From: Prunus persica | Lineage: Eukaryota > Streptophyta > Magnoliopsida > Rosales > Rosaceae | Assembly: GCF_000346465.2 (NCBI RefSeq) | Contig: NC_034016.1 | Coordinates: 3,369,391-3,433,390, forward strand | Reading direction: 5' to 3' | DNA length: 64,000 nucleotides | In this document: positions 32,996 through 44,475 of the stretch, in pieces | Layout of the letters: each line of letters starts with the position of its first letter | Position numbering within the stretch: the stretch's first letter is position 1 | Made by a program: the position numbers and the translations under genes | Notes under the pieces: generated by a model | The model's database searches: none | The model's input: the letters and a program-made list of their open reading frames with translations, nothing else | What the model was told of the DNA's origin: nothing

Positions 32996-35520
32996 ATGGA
33001 GGTTTGTGTCATAGCCAAGTGCACATATAAGTTGGAAACCATTATGTTTTCAGTTTCAGCAAAGTCATCCATGGGTGATGTTTCGAAGACTTTTTGTCTA
33101 AGGTTTAGGGGTTTGCAGTTGGGTAGTTTCACATTACGGTATTCGTTGCCTGGTTATTCAAGTTGTTTACTAGAAATGGATAGTAATTTAGACATGATGA
33201 ATGGCATATTTGTCAATATCAAATGCGAAGAGTGTGGATATTTTAGTTAAGAATTTATGCGGGAGCAGTGGTTTTTGTGGAAATAAGGAGTTGATAGCAT
33301 TTGAAAAGGGCGAGTCGTCGTGTTCTAGTAATGTTGAAGACATAAATGAATTTTTGGGCAGGTTGAAGAGAGCAAGTGCTAAGCCTTTGTTGTCAAATGA
33401 GTGGGAGATGTACATACATCATGTAGGGCAGAAGTTTGATGGTGGTGTAGAGGAGTTCTGGTTGAAATTGTGCAAGTATGCTCTCAAAGTAGGATTTAAT
33501 TTTTAAATGCCGGAAATGACAAGAGGCAAGTGATTGCTGTGTGTTCAAAGAAGAAGTTGGAGGGTTGTAGTTAGCGTGTTTATGCATCTCGTTGTGAAGC
33601 TACTGGCTGTTTTGTAATTCGGACATTAAATAATGTGCATACATGTGTGGGTCAGATACAGGAATCAAATAGTAAGATGATGAGGTCTCGTGTGGTGCCC
33701 TCTCTCTTTATTGATAGAATTCGTGCAAAACCAGAGCTGAAGCCAATTGAGATTATAAACGAGTTCAAAGATTATTACGGTATAGATATTTCATACTATC
33801 ACGCATGGTTTGACAAAGAGTTAGCGAAACAGGACGTTCACGGGGATAAGTCGAAGTCCTTCAACAAGTTAGTGTGGTATGCGGACACCATAAAGGAAAC
33901 TAACAATGATTTTCTATATGAGCTTGAATGTGAAGTTGGAATTAATCGCTTTAGACGATTTTTTGTACCATTTGGCGGTTCAATTGCTGGATTTCAATAT
34001 TGCATCCCCTTGTTGTTCATTGATGCTGCATTTTTTAAGAGCAAGTACAAGGGGTAGCTTCTTTGTGCTTCCGGAAAGAAGGGAAGGTATGCTTACTGTA
34101 CTGTATTGAATTTTTGTGTAATCTGCATTATTGTTTTGTGAAATATTGCTGGTATTTGTATACTCTATATTGCAGTTTATGTTTACTATTTCGTGTAATA
34201 TTGCTTGTATGTTGTCAATTGTTCTTTCAGCATTCGTAAACTGAACTGCAAATTCCATTTGTTGTAGTTTCTTGTTTCATAATTCAATTTCAGAATAATA
34301 TTTGCAAGTCTATGGAAATGTTACACCTGCTCATGGACTTATATGTGTTTTGAACTTAGTTTTAGTACTTTGATCATGGATTTGCCTTTTGGTTTCCCTT
34401 CAAATTTGAGCAGATTTGTTTTCATAAACTACACTACAGTTTCCGTTTGTTGCTTATATTTGCACTTTTAGTTTTGTTTTGCAGGGTTTTATCCTCTAGC
34501 TTTTGGAGTTATTGATTCTGAGACAGAGGAGAATTGGACTTGGTTTCTTCAACATTTGGCTGCTATATTACTACTGATGGAAAGAATGGTGACTTTCTTC
34601 TTTGACCGTAATCAAGGTTTGTTAAATGTAATGAGGGTTGTGTTTCCTGGATGGCCTCATTCCTACTATTACTATCACCTAAAACAAAATTTGATATCGA
34701 AGTATCCGAAGTCAGGTTATGGGAAACTGCTCCAAGACCGTGTTATCAATCTATTTAGTAGATGTGCATATGCTGTTATGGAAGAAGAGTTTAAAGTAGC
34801 AATGGATGAGTTGGTGATTGTTGGGAGTTCGAAAGTGAAGACATTTATATCTGATTTGTCTAGAGATCACTACGCCAACGCATTTTTCAAAGGAATGCGT
34901 TATAGAGAGATGGCAAACAGTTTAGTCGAGTCGTTTAATAACTGGGTTGGTGTATTTCGAGATTTGCCGGTGTTACCTTTGATAGAAGGGATTCGACAGA
35001 AATTGATGGTATTGAATTCTCAACCACGAATTGAAGCCGAGAAGGGGACAACAATTTTGTGTTAGGAGATGGAAATTAGACTGTGGGAAAATGCAGAGGC
35101 TGGTAGGACTTGGGCCGTACCCCATTCTAGTTGCACTATTTTTGAAGTATTTTCTGATTTTTCGATGATGGTTGATCTTGGGCAAAGGATATGTTCTTGC
35201 CGTCTTTGACAAATTGATGGTTTTCCTTGTACGCATGCGGTGGCTGCAATTCTAGCAAAGAAAGATTCAGTTTATGATTACATTGAGTGTTACTACAGGT
35301 CTGACTTCTTTCGAAAAGCCTATGAGAGTCATTTTTTTTCCTATTCCAGATATTGGGAAAAGCTTGGCGGCAACGGTTCAACTGCTGGAGTTGTGCTTCC
35401 GCCAATTACAAAAAGGCCAACTGGAAGACCACCAACGAAGAGGATCAAAGCTTTTGGTGAAGGTACAAGGCCATTGAAATGGAGTCGGTACAATGTTGAT
35501 GGGCACAACAGGAAGGCCCC
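32996..35520 (+). pseudogene. mudrA-like MULE transposase relic
   Basis: The exons begin near 32996 (MEVCVIAKCTYKL, a PB1-like start) and continue at 33201-33506. The MuDR zinc-finger/helix region follows at 33635-34057: RAKPELKPIEIINEFKDYYG, then LLFIDAAFFKSKYKG with the first catalytic Asp. After a repeat-filled intron comes 34485-35065: GFYPLAFGVIDSETEENWTW, TFFFDRNQGL with the second Asp, and NSLVESFNNWVGVFRDLPVL with the Glu. A SWIM zinc finger follows (CSCRL-stop-QIDGFPCTHAVAAI, 35195-35255). Stops at 35063 and 35207 and frame breaks disable it. The usual Trp of the SWIM finger reads TGA. A MITE cuts the 3' end at 35521. Confidence 0.85.
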
Positions 35521-36235
35521 GTTTGGGATTGCTTTTTTTGGCCAAAAATCTGCTTTACTTTAAAGTTAAGGAGTTTAAGATGTTTGGTAAAAATAAATAT
35601 CTCGATTATTTTAAAAGCAGTGGCCTTTTGACAGCAGCTTTTAAAAGCAGACTCTGGGTTGCTTTCCAAAGCTGCTTTTAAAAGAAGCAGAGATGAGCCT
35701 TTAATGAATTTTTTTAATTCCCAAAATACCATCATTAATTTTTAAAAATGAGACTGCCTCCACCTCTACATCCAACTCCACCACCTCCACCACCAACACC
35801 GCCACCACCACCGCCACCACCATCACCACCACATCCTCCTCCTCATTCGCCACCGCCACCACCACAACCTCCACCTCCACCCCTACCACCACTTCCACCA
35901 CCACCTTCTCGTCAAACTCCACCACCTTTGTCACAACCACCTCCACCTCCACTTCCACAACCACCTCCACCTCCACTTCCACAACCACCACTTTCACCAC
36001 CACTACCACCATATAATTAGCACATAACAGTTTCAACATCTTGTCTATTTTAGTCATTATTCACAGGTATAACAGTTTTATATTAAAATTTACCAAACGG
36101 TTTTGACACTGCTTTTTGTATTAACAACACTTTTAAAATATTGTTTATCAAACATGGAGCTGTTTTACTTTACAGCTAATTATTTTCAAAGCACAGCAGA
36201 ATCAACTTTTTTTAAAAGTGACAGCAATCCCAAAC
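35521..36235. mobile_element. MITE with GTTTGGGATTGC ends and CCA/CCT-rich core
   Basis: Both ends read GTTTGGGATTGCT in inverted orientation, and the subterminal zones share TTTTAAAAGCAG-type words. The core at 35746-36015 is a (CCA/CCT)n tract that would encode only polyproline. No clear target duplication is seen. The element interrupts the 3' part of the transposase gene. Confidence 0.65.
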
Positions 36236-37296
36236 TGGCTCGAAGACTTGCAAGGCAATGATATGAACATTCCTTCTCAGTTGATGACTGCTTATGTTAG
36301 ATATCGTTTAGTGAATGTATACTCAGTTTCTGCATTACAGTTTTTGTAAGCACTGCATTGCAGTTTTTAGTTGCTTGTAATTGGGTACACAGCTTCTAAT
36401 TGGATATTATGATTCTTTTTTGAAATTAATGAAAATTATACAATTGTTTCATAAGTGGATATTCATTTTTAACTGCCATTCAATGTTTGTTTTCACATTT
36501 GAGCAGATTTTGTTTCATAAACTGCACTTTAGTTTCTTTTTTTAGAATAAATTTTGCTAGTCTATGGGAATGGTACAACTGCTCATAGAGTTAAATGTGT
36601 GTTGATATTAGTTTCAATACTTCGATCATGGCTTTGTCTTTTGGTTTCTTTTCACATTTGAGCAGATGTTTTTTAATAAACTGCACTGCAGTTTCCGTTT
36701 GTTGGAGTTTTTTACCAGAAACTACAGTGCAATTTTTTTGTTTCATAATTCAATTTCAGAATAATTTTTGCAAGTCTATTGGAATGCTACAACTACTGAC
36801 CTACTGAAATATGTTTTGAACAAGGTTTTAGTACTTTGATCATGGCTTTGGCTTTTGGTTTCTTTTCACAATTTTTGAGCAGATTTCTTTTTCATAAACT
36901 GCACTGTTGTTTCCGTTTGTTGCAGTTTTTTACCAGAAACTATAGTGACAATTTAGATGTATAACAAACTTTTTCTCATATCCCATAACTAGAAATATTT
37001 ACAAACATCTAGAACAATTAAGATACAAATTGTCTTGAGTTAACAAAAGACAAATCACTAGAGACGATTAATGAGACAATTTCTGTGGTGTAGGAGTTTT
37101 GTGATGTATTTTGCTTGATATTCATTCATGAAATTCTTGTCTACACTTTTTTGGAATGGGTTGTCCTTGCCTTGTGCTATTTTATCAATTTAAAACATGA
37201 TGAACATACCACAATCCAACTTGCAAATGAATATGAGATTAGTTTTTGGTTTTGAATGATTTCAAATTGTAATGAATAGTTGAGTAGAAACAATTC
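36236..37296. other. Noncoding MULE interior between the two convergent genes
   Basis: No gene recognised. It holds three of the long repeat units with the TGCAGTTT palindrome (36340-36940). A plus-strand trace near 37080 resembling a protease DxCG motif is too short to accept. Confidence 0.4.
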
Positions 37297-40200
37297 TTAC
37301 GAAGATGAACTTTGTTGAGCACATTCTGTGTCATCCTCAAATGGAAACGGACATGAACTTTGCAAAATCCAATTAAGAGTGAGTTCTTCATTTGGGGACA
37401 TCTCTTTGGGTACAGGTGTAGAGGGCTCTTGCCTTTGCTTTACAAGTTTTGGTATTTTTCTGCTTTCTAAGAACGCTTGTGCTTTTGGTCTCATGTATTC
37501 TAGCCACCCTTCTATAATATTAACCTGTTTAAAGAAGAAGGAAAAAAAGAAAAAGAAAGGATAATCAGTGCATTGCATATTATAATTTTGGTCTGAAATT
37601 AGGCAGTAGGTATAATACAGAAACTACATTGCAGTTTGTGTTTGTATTTGTGCTGAGAAATTAAGATAGGTTTATTCCACTTACAATATGATGAGCAATG
37701 TCAATGCATCTTTCTTGTTTTCTTGCTCCCAATGACCTGAGTGGATTGTAGTGTCTCCACTTTTGTTCTAGTTTGTGAAATGCGAGGAGGGTAAAGTGAA
37801 ACTCGGAGCTTGAAATGATTGGGAAGACAAGCACATTGCCTTTCCCGAGTTCTTCTAGCAAGGGTTCATACATGACCTTATGCCAAGCTGGCTCTTCAAA
37901 GTTTTGCATGTAAGATTGCAAGCATTGAATGGCAATCAGTTAGTATATTTTTTTGAAAACTGCAGTGTAATGTCTATTTAATCAATTTTGAATTTTGAAA
38001 ATAATTCTTACCCAAGTTCATGTAGACATGTACTGTGGACTATCTGTCTGCTTGGACCTTACTTTCTCCTGCTCGATTTGTATATAGACCTCAATAGCCT
38101 GTTTCACATTGATTGGAGAAAAATGGAATTGTTAATGGTTAATATATGAGGCACAAATAAGAACTGCAGCGCAGTGTGTGTTTTTGTAGTTTAGACTTAT
38201 GTTTTATGAGAGTTTCTAGGCCCCATACAATATCTTTGATATCACTATTTGTCACTTTCTCATCACAGAGTCATGCACAAAAGTTATCACTGCGGATTTG
38301 AATACATGAAATTCACAAGATTAGTTTTAGTCTAATTGTAATAAGAAGATGAAATAACTGTTCTTTTGGAATAGGGATATTACCTAGGTTGAGTACTTAA
38401 CTAGTATTCTTGAATTTTGTCCCTGTCCTCTTTTGGAATTTTCTGCCACGCCTTCCTTTTCCCCCATTCTAGTGCTTTCTTAATTGGCTTTTTTTGTGTC
38501 TTTTTTGGCCTTTCATCTTCATCATCTGATTTTTGCTGACCTAGAGGTATTAAATCATGAAGGCTTGTTCCTTTTGAGGAATTAGGAAGTGGATCTGTGG
38601 TATCAGGCTGAGATGCCTCTTGCGTTGACTGCAGATTGAACGGAAACTAATTAGAAACTGCATTGGATAAAATGAAAACTGCAATGCATAAAACAAAAAC
38701 TGCATTGCAGGAAACTGAAAAAAAAGAAGCTTGAACTGCAGTAATTGCATACCTCCATATGATTTTCCCCCATTCTAGTGCTTTCTTAATTGGCTCCTCG
38801 GAAGAGATAAGCCTGAATTGTGGTATTTCTTCATTATCCTTTTTTGCCTCCTCCTTTTTGGTTGCCTATCTGTTTCGTACTCATAGCAAGATGCTTGATG
38901 CCTCTTTCTTTCTCTATTCTTCAGCCTTTGTATTCTTGTAGGAACATCAGGTGTTGGAGCATCTTGCTTCTTCTCTTCTTCTTTCTCTTGTTGTTGCTCC
39001 TTATCTTCTTCTTTATCTTCTTGTTGCTTCTTCTCTTCTTCTTTTTCTTCTTGACTTCTTCTTTCTCTTCTTCTTTCTTTTCTTCTTCTTTGTCTTCTTC
39101 TTTCTTTGTCTTCTTCTTTCTCTTCAGTTGGTTGTGTTGGCTGTGTTGTTGGTAGATCCCGCTCTATTTCAAAGATTGTTGGGTCCGAGAACATGTTTTC
39201 AATTTCTACCTTGTACTTTTCTTGAATCTTCATTTTCTTGTCACTCGACTCCGGGTCAATATGAGGTTCCTTGCCTTGAAATTATGCAATCTTCCTTTTC
39301 AGATTTGGTATTTCGTTAAGATGAATTGTAGATTCCACTGTCATAGTAGCAGTCACATATTCTTCATCATTTAGTTTCTCTTTGTGTGTTGCCAACTCCT
39401 CTTCCAGCGAGTTTGATCTCTTTTCTGCTTGGATAAATATATCCCACAATTCCATCATTTTCTTCTCACTGTCTTTATTTATTTCATCCTTCCACAGTTT
39501 TAATCTTTTTGGGCAAATGAAGCTAGGATCTTGGCATTGGTGGTAGTTGACTTGGGCTGTCATGGACTTCACCAAGAGGTCTTGAATTGCAACAGGTTCT
39601 TTTCTAGCTTCAATCTCAAACCTTTTATTCTCTCTACTCTCTTTTAATTTTGGAGTCTGATCATCATCATCAGGTTTTCCTTGTTTTGCTACATCCTCTA
39701 CTTCTCTTTGTTCTCTTTCATCATCTTCGTTTTTCTTTTTTCTACAAATTGAATGAAAACTAATTAGAAACTGCATTGGATAAAACAAAAAATGCATTGC
39801 AAGAAATGGAAACTGGAATGCATAATTCACTGTTTAGAGATTCTAATTACCTTGTCAACAGGGTCTCCCTTTTCACTGATAATTTTTCGCTTTTTATATG
39901 TTTTCAAAATACCATGTACAATGAGAATGATTTATAAACAGCATTGGATAAAATGCAAATTGCATTGCAGGAAACGGACACTGCATTGCAGTTTTCGTTT
40001 CTGCAATGCAGAAAATAGAAACTGTAATGCATAAGCCATTGTGTACATATTCTAATTACCTTATCAACATGGTCTCCCTCTTCTCTGGTGTTTTTTTGGC
40101 TTTTTAGAGGTTTTGAAAATACCATGTACAATGAGAATGATTTAGCATGGATTCACATTCAAGATACATTATAATAGAAGATGCGATAAATTGCATACCT

Positions 40201-41282
40201 TTATGTCATTTAAGTCCTTTATTTGGTTGAATCTTATGTGGAGTTCCACAAGACTCTATTTAAGAATTGCAGGAGTTTCTTTCTCCTTGCTAAGGATTGG
40301 TTGTATGATATTTGTCCTCTCACACAGTAGAAACTGCATAGTTTAAAAACACGATATATTGGAATTAGGTTTGAAACTGCGTTGGATAAAATAGAAAGTG
40401 CATTACAATAAATGGAAACTGCATTGCATAAAACTCAAAATGCATTGCATAAGCCATTGTTTACTTACTAATGTTGGGATAGTGCAACCTGAAACAACTC
40501 CTATAGAGGCTTCTCCTCCCTTATTTACTTTTGCCTTTGTGATCAAGGAGTTATTTATGTAGGTTGAAACAACTCTTGTCCACGAATAGCTTGAAAGTGT
40601 GTCTAGATTCACATAGTGCTCAACAATTTTCTAGTGCAAAGTGGATGAAGAGTTGGCAAAGAGTAATGTCATGCAGAGCAGAATCAAGATTAGGCTGACC
40701 ACATCCTTGTCGTAGTCAACAACCTCCTTTTCCTTTTTGTCTTCCCCTTCGTCTTCTTCTTCTCCTTCAGCTTCTTTTTTTGCTTTTCCTCTGTTATCGC
40801 TTTCTTCTTTTGCTTTGCCTTGGCCTTTTCTTTCTTCGGTTGGTTGGCCAAGGCAATTATGTTTTATAATTCTTCTTCTACCATGCCTTTTGTTGGTTTT
40901 GACTTTTTTCCAAAGTGCCTTGTTCTGAAGGTAGCAATGTATCTATCATTGCTAAGTTTGACATATTTTCCTCCCTTTGGCAGTCAATCTCAATCACTAC
41001 ATCGTCTGTGATCTGGAATGATTTGGTGCCGAATTTGAAGGACTTTGTATCTGGATCAAACTTCTTGAGCAGCTTTACTAAGTCGAGGTCCGACTTATTC
41101 ATGTTATTCATGTTAGTTCTTTGGTTGTAAAACAGCTCAATCAAGTTCCAGAAAGGCGTTTTCTTGAGTAGTTTCTTCTTCCTGACGTTGCACGGAAAGT
41201 AGACATAGTTCAGGTGCTTTGCTTTCCTATTATAGTTTGGCTTTGATTTTTTCTTTTGAGCCATTATTTTGATTCTTGGCAT
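37297..41282 (-). pseudogene. Ulp1-like (C48) protease gene relic of the MULE
   Basis: Minus-strand exon-like pieces fall in family order. 41282-40878 (NYVYFPCNVRKKKLLKKTPF, FGTKSFQITDDVVIEID) and 40860-40410 (DVVSLILILLCMTLLFANSS, VNLDTLSSYSWTRVVSTYIN) form the plant-specific N-terminal region of Ulp1-bearing MULEs (DUF1985-like). Charged linkers follow at 39735-39282 and 39233-38775 (an E/K/R-rich helix). The protease region lies at 37921-37661 (FHFTLLAFHKLEQKWRHYNP), with the catalytic His, and the Asp position replaced by Asn. 37520-37297 ends ECAQQSSS before a possible splice donor. I cannot place the catalytic Cys exon. A TAG replaces Trp near 40615. Exon limits are approximate. Confidence 0.6.
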
Positions 41283-41929
41283 TTGTTGGTTTTGAGGTTA
41301 ATTCTTTTGTGGTGACATTTCTTGTGCCATTCGTTATTTGAAACAAGAAGGCATGAAAACACTATTAGAACAAGTAGAGATAAACTACAAGGAAGAAGTA
41401 TAAATAGTTGGCAGAACATAGGTAATAGAAACTGCAATGCAATTTCTGGTTCATTGCATTGCATTAACGGAAACTACAATGCAGAAAACAGAAATACTTG
41501 ATGCTCTTCCTCTTTTAAAAGGAGCAATCCAAAACACAAAACATCAAACATCCTAGAAATATAATATGAGCAATCCAAAACACAAAATATAACAGAAAAT
41601 ATACATCAACTTGACATGAAATGGAAAGATCAGCAAAGTCAAAACAAGAACTACAAACTAAACTGAAAACTGTAGTGCAGTTTCCATTTTCTTCAGTGCA
41701 GAAAACAGTTATATTTGATGCTCTTTCTCTTTCTTTGGTGATTTTTTGGTTTTTAGAGGTTTTGAAACCAAAACTAAACCCAAAACCTAAACTACATTGC
41801 AAAATGAAGAATGAACAGTAGGTATAATCTCTAAAATCCTTAATCCTTATAAACGAAGGCAAAACCTAAACCAAGAGGAATTTACATAAGATTCATTAAA
41901 ATGCATGCTTAATTGATATATCTCGAGAA

Positions 41930-42272
41930 AGCAGTAGATTGATTTCTAGATTGCTACTCCATAGGAATTGTTAGATAATTAATTAGAGTTTATGGAATAA
42001 TGGTATGGAATATAAAACCTTAGTTTTTCCCTATTTTAGTTTATTTGTATTTTCAATTCTATGCTTTATTTCTTTTTCTTTTTCAACAAACAAATCAACT
42101 TTGAATCTACTAGGTTAGCAATTGCATTAACTTGGGTTGGATTAGTTTTCCATCTTTTTCACGCACTCCCTGTGGGTATGACCTCGCACTTACACACGCT
42201 TATTCTACAATCGATTCATGCGCTTGCGAGTTTTATAAATTTAAAACATACACCTTCATGTGGCAAACAAGT
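41930..42272 (+). mobile_element. 3' end of an Athila-type Gypsy 5' LTR (truncated)
   Basis: The stretch ends with CCTGTGGGTATGACCTCGCA and a run to CAAACAAG, directly before TTTTTGGCGCCGTTGCCGGG. That is the standard Athila LTR end and leader. The LTR start is missing; the MULE region lies to its left. Confidence 0.7.
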
Positions 42273-42890
42273 TTTTGGCGCCGTTGCCGGGGAGTGCAAC
42301 GGAAAACTAATCAAATCCGGATTAATGTAATTCTATCACTAGTTATAGTTTAGGTTTTTGTTATTTTACGTTTTCTTCTTCAAATAAAAAAAAAGAATTA
42401 ATTAAAAAATTCGAAAAAAATTCAAAATATCTTCTCTAATGTTTTACATCATTATTTCTTCTTTTAGAAAAAAGTAAAAAAAAAAAAATTTCAAAAAAAA
42501 ATTAAATTAAAAAAATCAAAATTCTTTTATTATTATTATTATTATTTTATAATTTTTCTTCTCTATTGTTTACATTATTAATTGTTATCTTCTTCTTTAT
42601 TTCAGGTTATCATTTAATCTTCTTTGGTGGAGCCCTTGATTTGGAAGAAGTGCAACAACAACAAATTTTAATTCTTTTCTTTTTGTGTTTTGTGTAATTG
42701 TTTTTATTTTGTGTTTTGTGTCTTCTTATTTCTACAGGTTTCATAAGGATTTATTTGAAGGTGGATAAGAACTTAAAGATGCGTCTTGGATACCTGGTGC
42801 AAAAATTCCAACTCTCCTTTTAAATTCTTGCATGAATTCTTGTGTTTATTTATTTTTATTTTTCATGTCTTTAATTAATTATTAGGATTA
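42273..42890 (+). mobile_element. Athila leader with primer-binding site
   Basis: TTGGCGCCGTTGCCGGGGA at 42275 is the Athila primer-binding/leader motif. The rest is AT-rich 5' untranslated sequence with a (TTA)n tract near 42525. No gag ORF follows; unrelated sequence begins by about 42890. Confidence 0.65.
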
Positions 42891-42909
42891 AAACTCATAG
42901 GACCATCTT

Positions 42910-43180
42910 TGTAAGATCCCACATCAACCAACGGAGAGAATGTGATGTGCCTTATATGTGCACACCCGCATCCATCTAGCACGAGGCCATTTGGGAGCTC
43001 ACTGGCTTCGGAGTTGTAGGAACTCCGAAGTTAAGCGAGTTGGGGGCCAGAGCAATCCCAGGATGGGTGACCCACTGGGAAGTTGTTCGTGAGCTCCCAG
43101 AAACAAAACCGTGCAGGCAGAGAGGGGGGCCCAAAGCGAACAATATCGTGCTACGGCGGAACCGATCCTGGGATATGACA
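42910..43180 (+). mobile_element. Cassandra TRIM solo LTR
   Basis: The sequence runs from TGTAAGATCCCACATC to GGGATATGACA (271 bp), bounded by ATCTT and CTCTT (four of five bases equal). It contains the 5S rRNA-like domain that defines Cassandra elements. The typical tail ATATCGTGCTACGGCGGA precedes the end. No second LTR, primer-binding site or internal domain is present, so it is a solo LTR. Confidence 0.85.
42965..43105 (+). other. 5S rRNA-like domain within the Cassandra LTR
   Basis: ACTCCGAAGTTAAGCG (43022) and CCAGGATGGGTGACCCACTG (43058) match the 5S rRNA A-box region and C-box region. CTGGGAAGTTGTTCGTGAG follows. It is not a working 5S gene, because both ends diverge from 5S rRNA. 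It is the LTR's pol III-type module. Confidence 0.85.
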
Positions 43181-43268
43181 CTCTTGGAAGGAATTAACTC
43201 TTGATGATGCTAGTGAGTTACTTTCAACGTTACGGTGTTTAGGAAAGTTCTTTAAGGAGGCACTTTTG

Positions 43269-43749
43269 GGCCCCGTTTGGTTTATGGAATGAATTTGAGG
43301 GGAAATCATTTCCCATGTCATTCCCTAAGGAATGGAAATGGAAGATTCCTTTCCCACATTTGGTAATACTGGGAAACTAACCGGGAAATATCACTTTATT
43401 TCCTTTCCCATGTTTGTTTTGAGTAGGAATGGAAAATAAAGTTTGTATAAATTTTCAATTATACACATATTAAATCAAATAAAAAAAGAATGCATTTAAT
43501 AATATATTGTAATTCTAAATTGTTAATGGGGATAAAATGCTCATAAAAAATATGAATTTAATGTTAGTTCATTTTCCCAAACTTTCCCATGAGGAAGGAA
43601 AACAAAACCTAAGTTGGGAGGATGGCTACACTTTTCCCCCTACTTTCCCATGAGCCAGGCAACGATTTCCTATACATAGACGTACCAAACATGAGAAAAC
43701 AATTGATTTTCCATTCTCAAGTCTCCTTTCCCATGAACCAAACGGGGCC
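43269..43749. mobile_element. Tourist-like MITE with TTG duplication
   Basis: Inverted ends GGCCCCGTTTGGTTTATGG and GGCCCCGTTTGGTTCATGG (reverse complement of the right end) differ at one base. TTG flanks both sides (43266-43268, 43750-43752). The length is 481 bp, noncoding. Inside, many TTTCCCATG/CATGGGAAA words repeat in both orientations. Confidence 0.85.
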
Positions 43750-43990
43750 TTGGTGTTTAAGAAGGATTAGGTTTTAAGTGAGACTATTGTGACTCCTCCA
43801 GCCTTCCCAAAAAAAACCTGACTGTGATTTTGGGAGTTCTTAGGAGGAGTAGTTATGTTTAAATTTATAATTTAACAGATAATTAAAAAATATCTTGACA
43901 ATTTTGTGAGTTGAGATCCCCAGAAGTAGGGGAAGTACTTCTTGACAACCCTATTTGTCAAAGTTAATTGCTTGGTCGTTTTGTTTCACG
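43750..43990. other. Intergenic stretch
   Basis: No gene or repeat seen between the MITE and the AT/CT microsatellite. Confidence 0.4.
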
Positions 43991-44005
43991 ATATATATAT
44001 ATATA

Positions 44006-44045
<40 letters not shown>
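43991..44045. repeat. Compound microsatellite (AT)n(CT)n(AT)n
   Basis: Alternating AT, CT and AT dinucleotide runs. A second (TA)n run lies at 44445-44466 on the other side of the next MITE. Confidence 0.95.
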
Positions 44046-44444
44046 CAGAAAGCGTTCATTGAGGGATTCCTCAAATAAGTTTATTTGAGGGATACCCCTT
44101 GTAGGCCCTACTCCGGATTGTATTTCACTAATCCAAACCGTCTATTTTGTAGATACTCATTCAAAGATCATCTCTACAAAAAATCACTTGAATCAGATAT
44201 CATTTGACCACTCAATTGAGTTATTGAAATTTTAGTATTTTCTTGACGCACCATGTTCATTGATTTTGTAAGACACAATTGGATGTCAAAATGGGTTCCG
44301 ATTTGTCTAATTTTTTGTAAGAATGATCTATGAATGAAGACTTAAAAAATAGATGGTTTGAATCATTGGGAAAAAAATTATAGGGTACCCTAAAGAGCGT
44401 CCCTCAAATAAAATTATTTGAGGGATCCCCCAATAAAAGGGGAC
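44046..44444. mobile_element. MITE inserted in a TA microsatellite
   Basis: Inverted ends of about 30 bp (left TTCATTGAGGGATTCCTCAA, right reverse complement TTTATTGGGGGATCCCTCAA) each contain an internal palindrome CCTCAAATAA-N-TTATTTGAGG. The element sits between (TA)n runs, so a TA target is likely but unprovable. Length is about 399 bp; noncoding. Confidence 0.7.

Positions 44445-44475
<31 letters not shown>

Larger units (their letters stand above)
32391..41720. repeat. Dispersed palindrome AAACTGCA-N-TGCAGTTT across the MULE's noncoding parts
   Basis: Around thirty near-matches lie between 32391 and 41720, many paired about 40 bp apart (examples at 32434, 32594, 32847, 36680, 37620, 38700, 39980, 41433). 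On the left side they sit in larger units of roughly 190 bp that also carry GGAATGTTACAACTGC and TTTTAGTACTTTGATCATGG (around 32500, 32700, 34320, 36560, 36780). They avoid the recognisable coding exons. Confidence 0.85.
31300..41900 (+). mobile_element. Kaonashi-like MULE: transposase and convergent Ulp1-like gene
   Basis: A mudrA-type transposase relic on + (32996-35520) faces an Ulp1-like protease relic on - (41282 to about 37297). This pairing is characteristic of the Ulp1-bearing Mutator-like elements called Kaonashi in plants. The shared palindromic repeat family spans both genes and supports one element. Terminal inverted repeats and the target duplication were not found, so the limits are approximate. 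Some members of this group lack TIRs. Confidence 0.7.

Noticed and set aside
35748..36020. Proline-rich ORF and its Val/Glu-rich antisense
   Set aside because: Both are translations of a (CCA/CCT)n tract in a MITE.
37075..37140. Plus-strand trace DNFCGVGVL resembling the Ulp1 active-site Cys region
   Set aside because: Wrong strand for the Ulp1-like relic, contains a stop, and too short to accept.
38820..39319. Plus-strand Phe/Leu-rich ORFs
   Set aside because: Antisense shadow of the E/K/R-rich linker of the Ulp1-like relic.
42965..43105. 5S rRNA gene
   Set aside because: Only the central 5S part matches and it sits in a Cassandra LTR with diverged ends.
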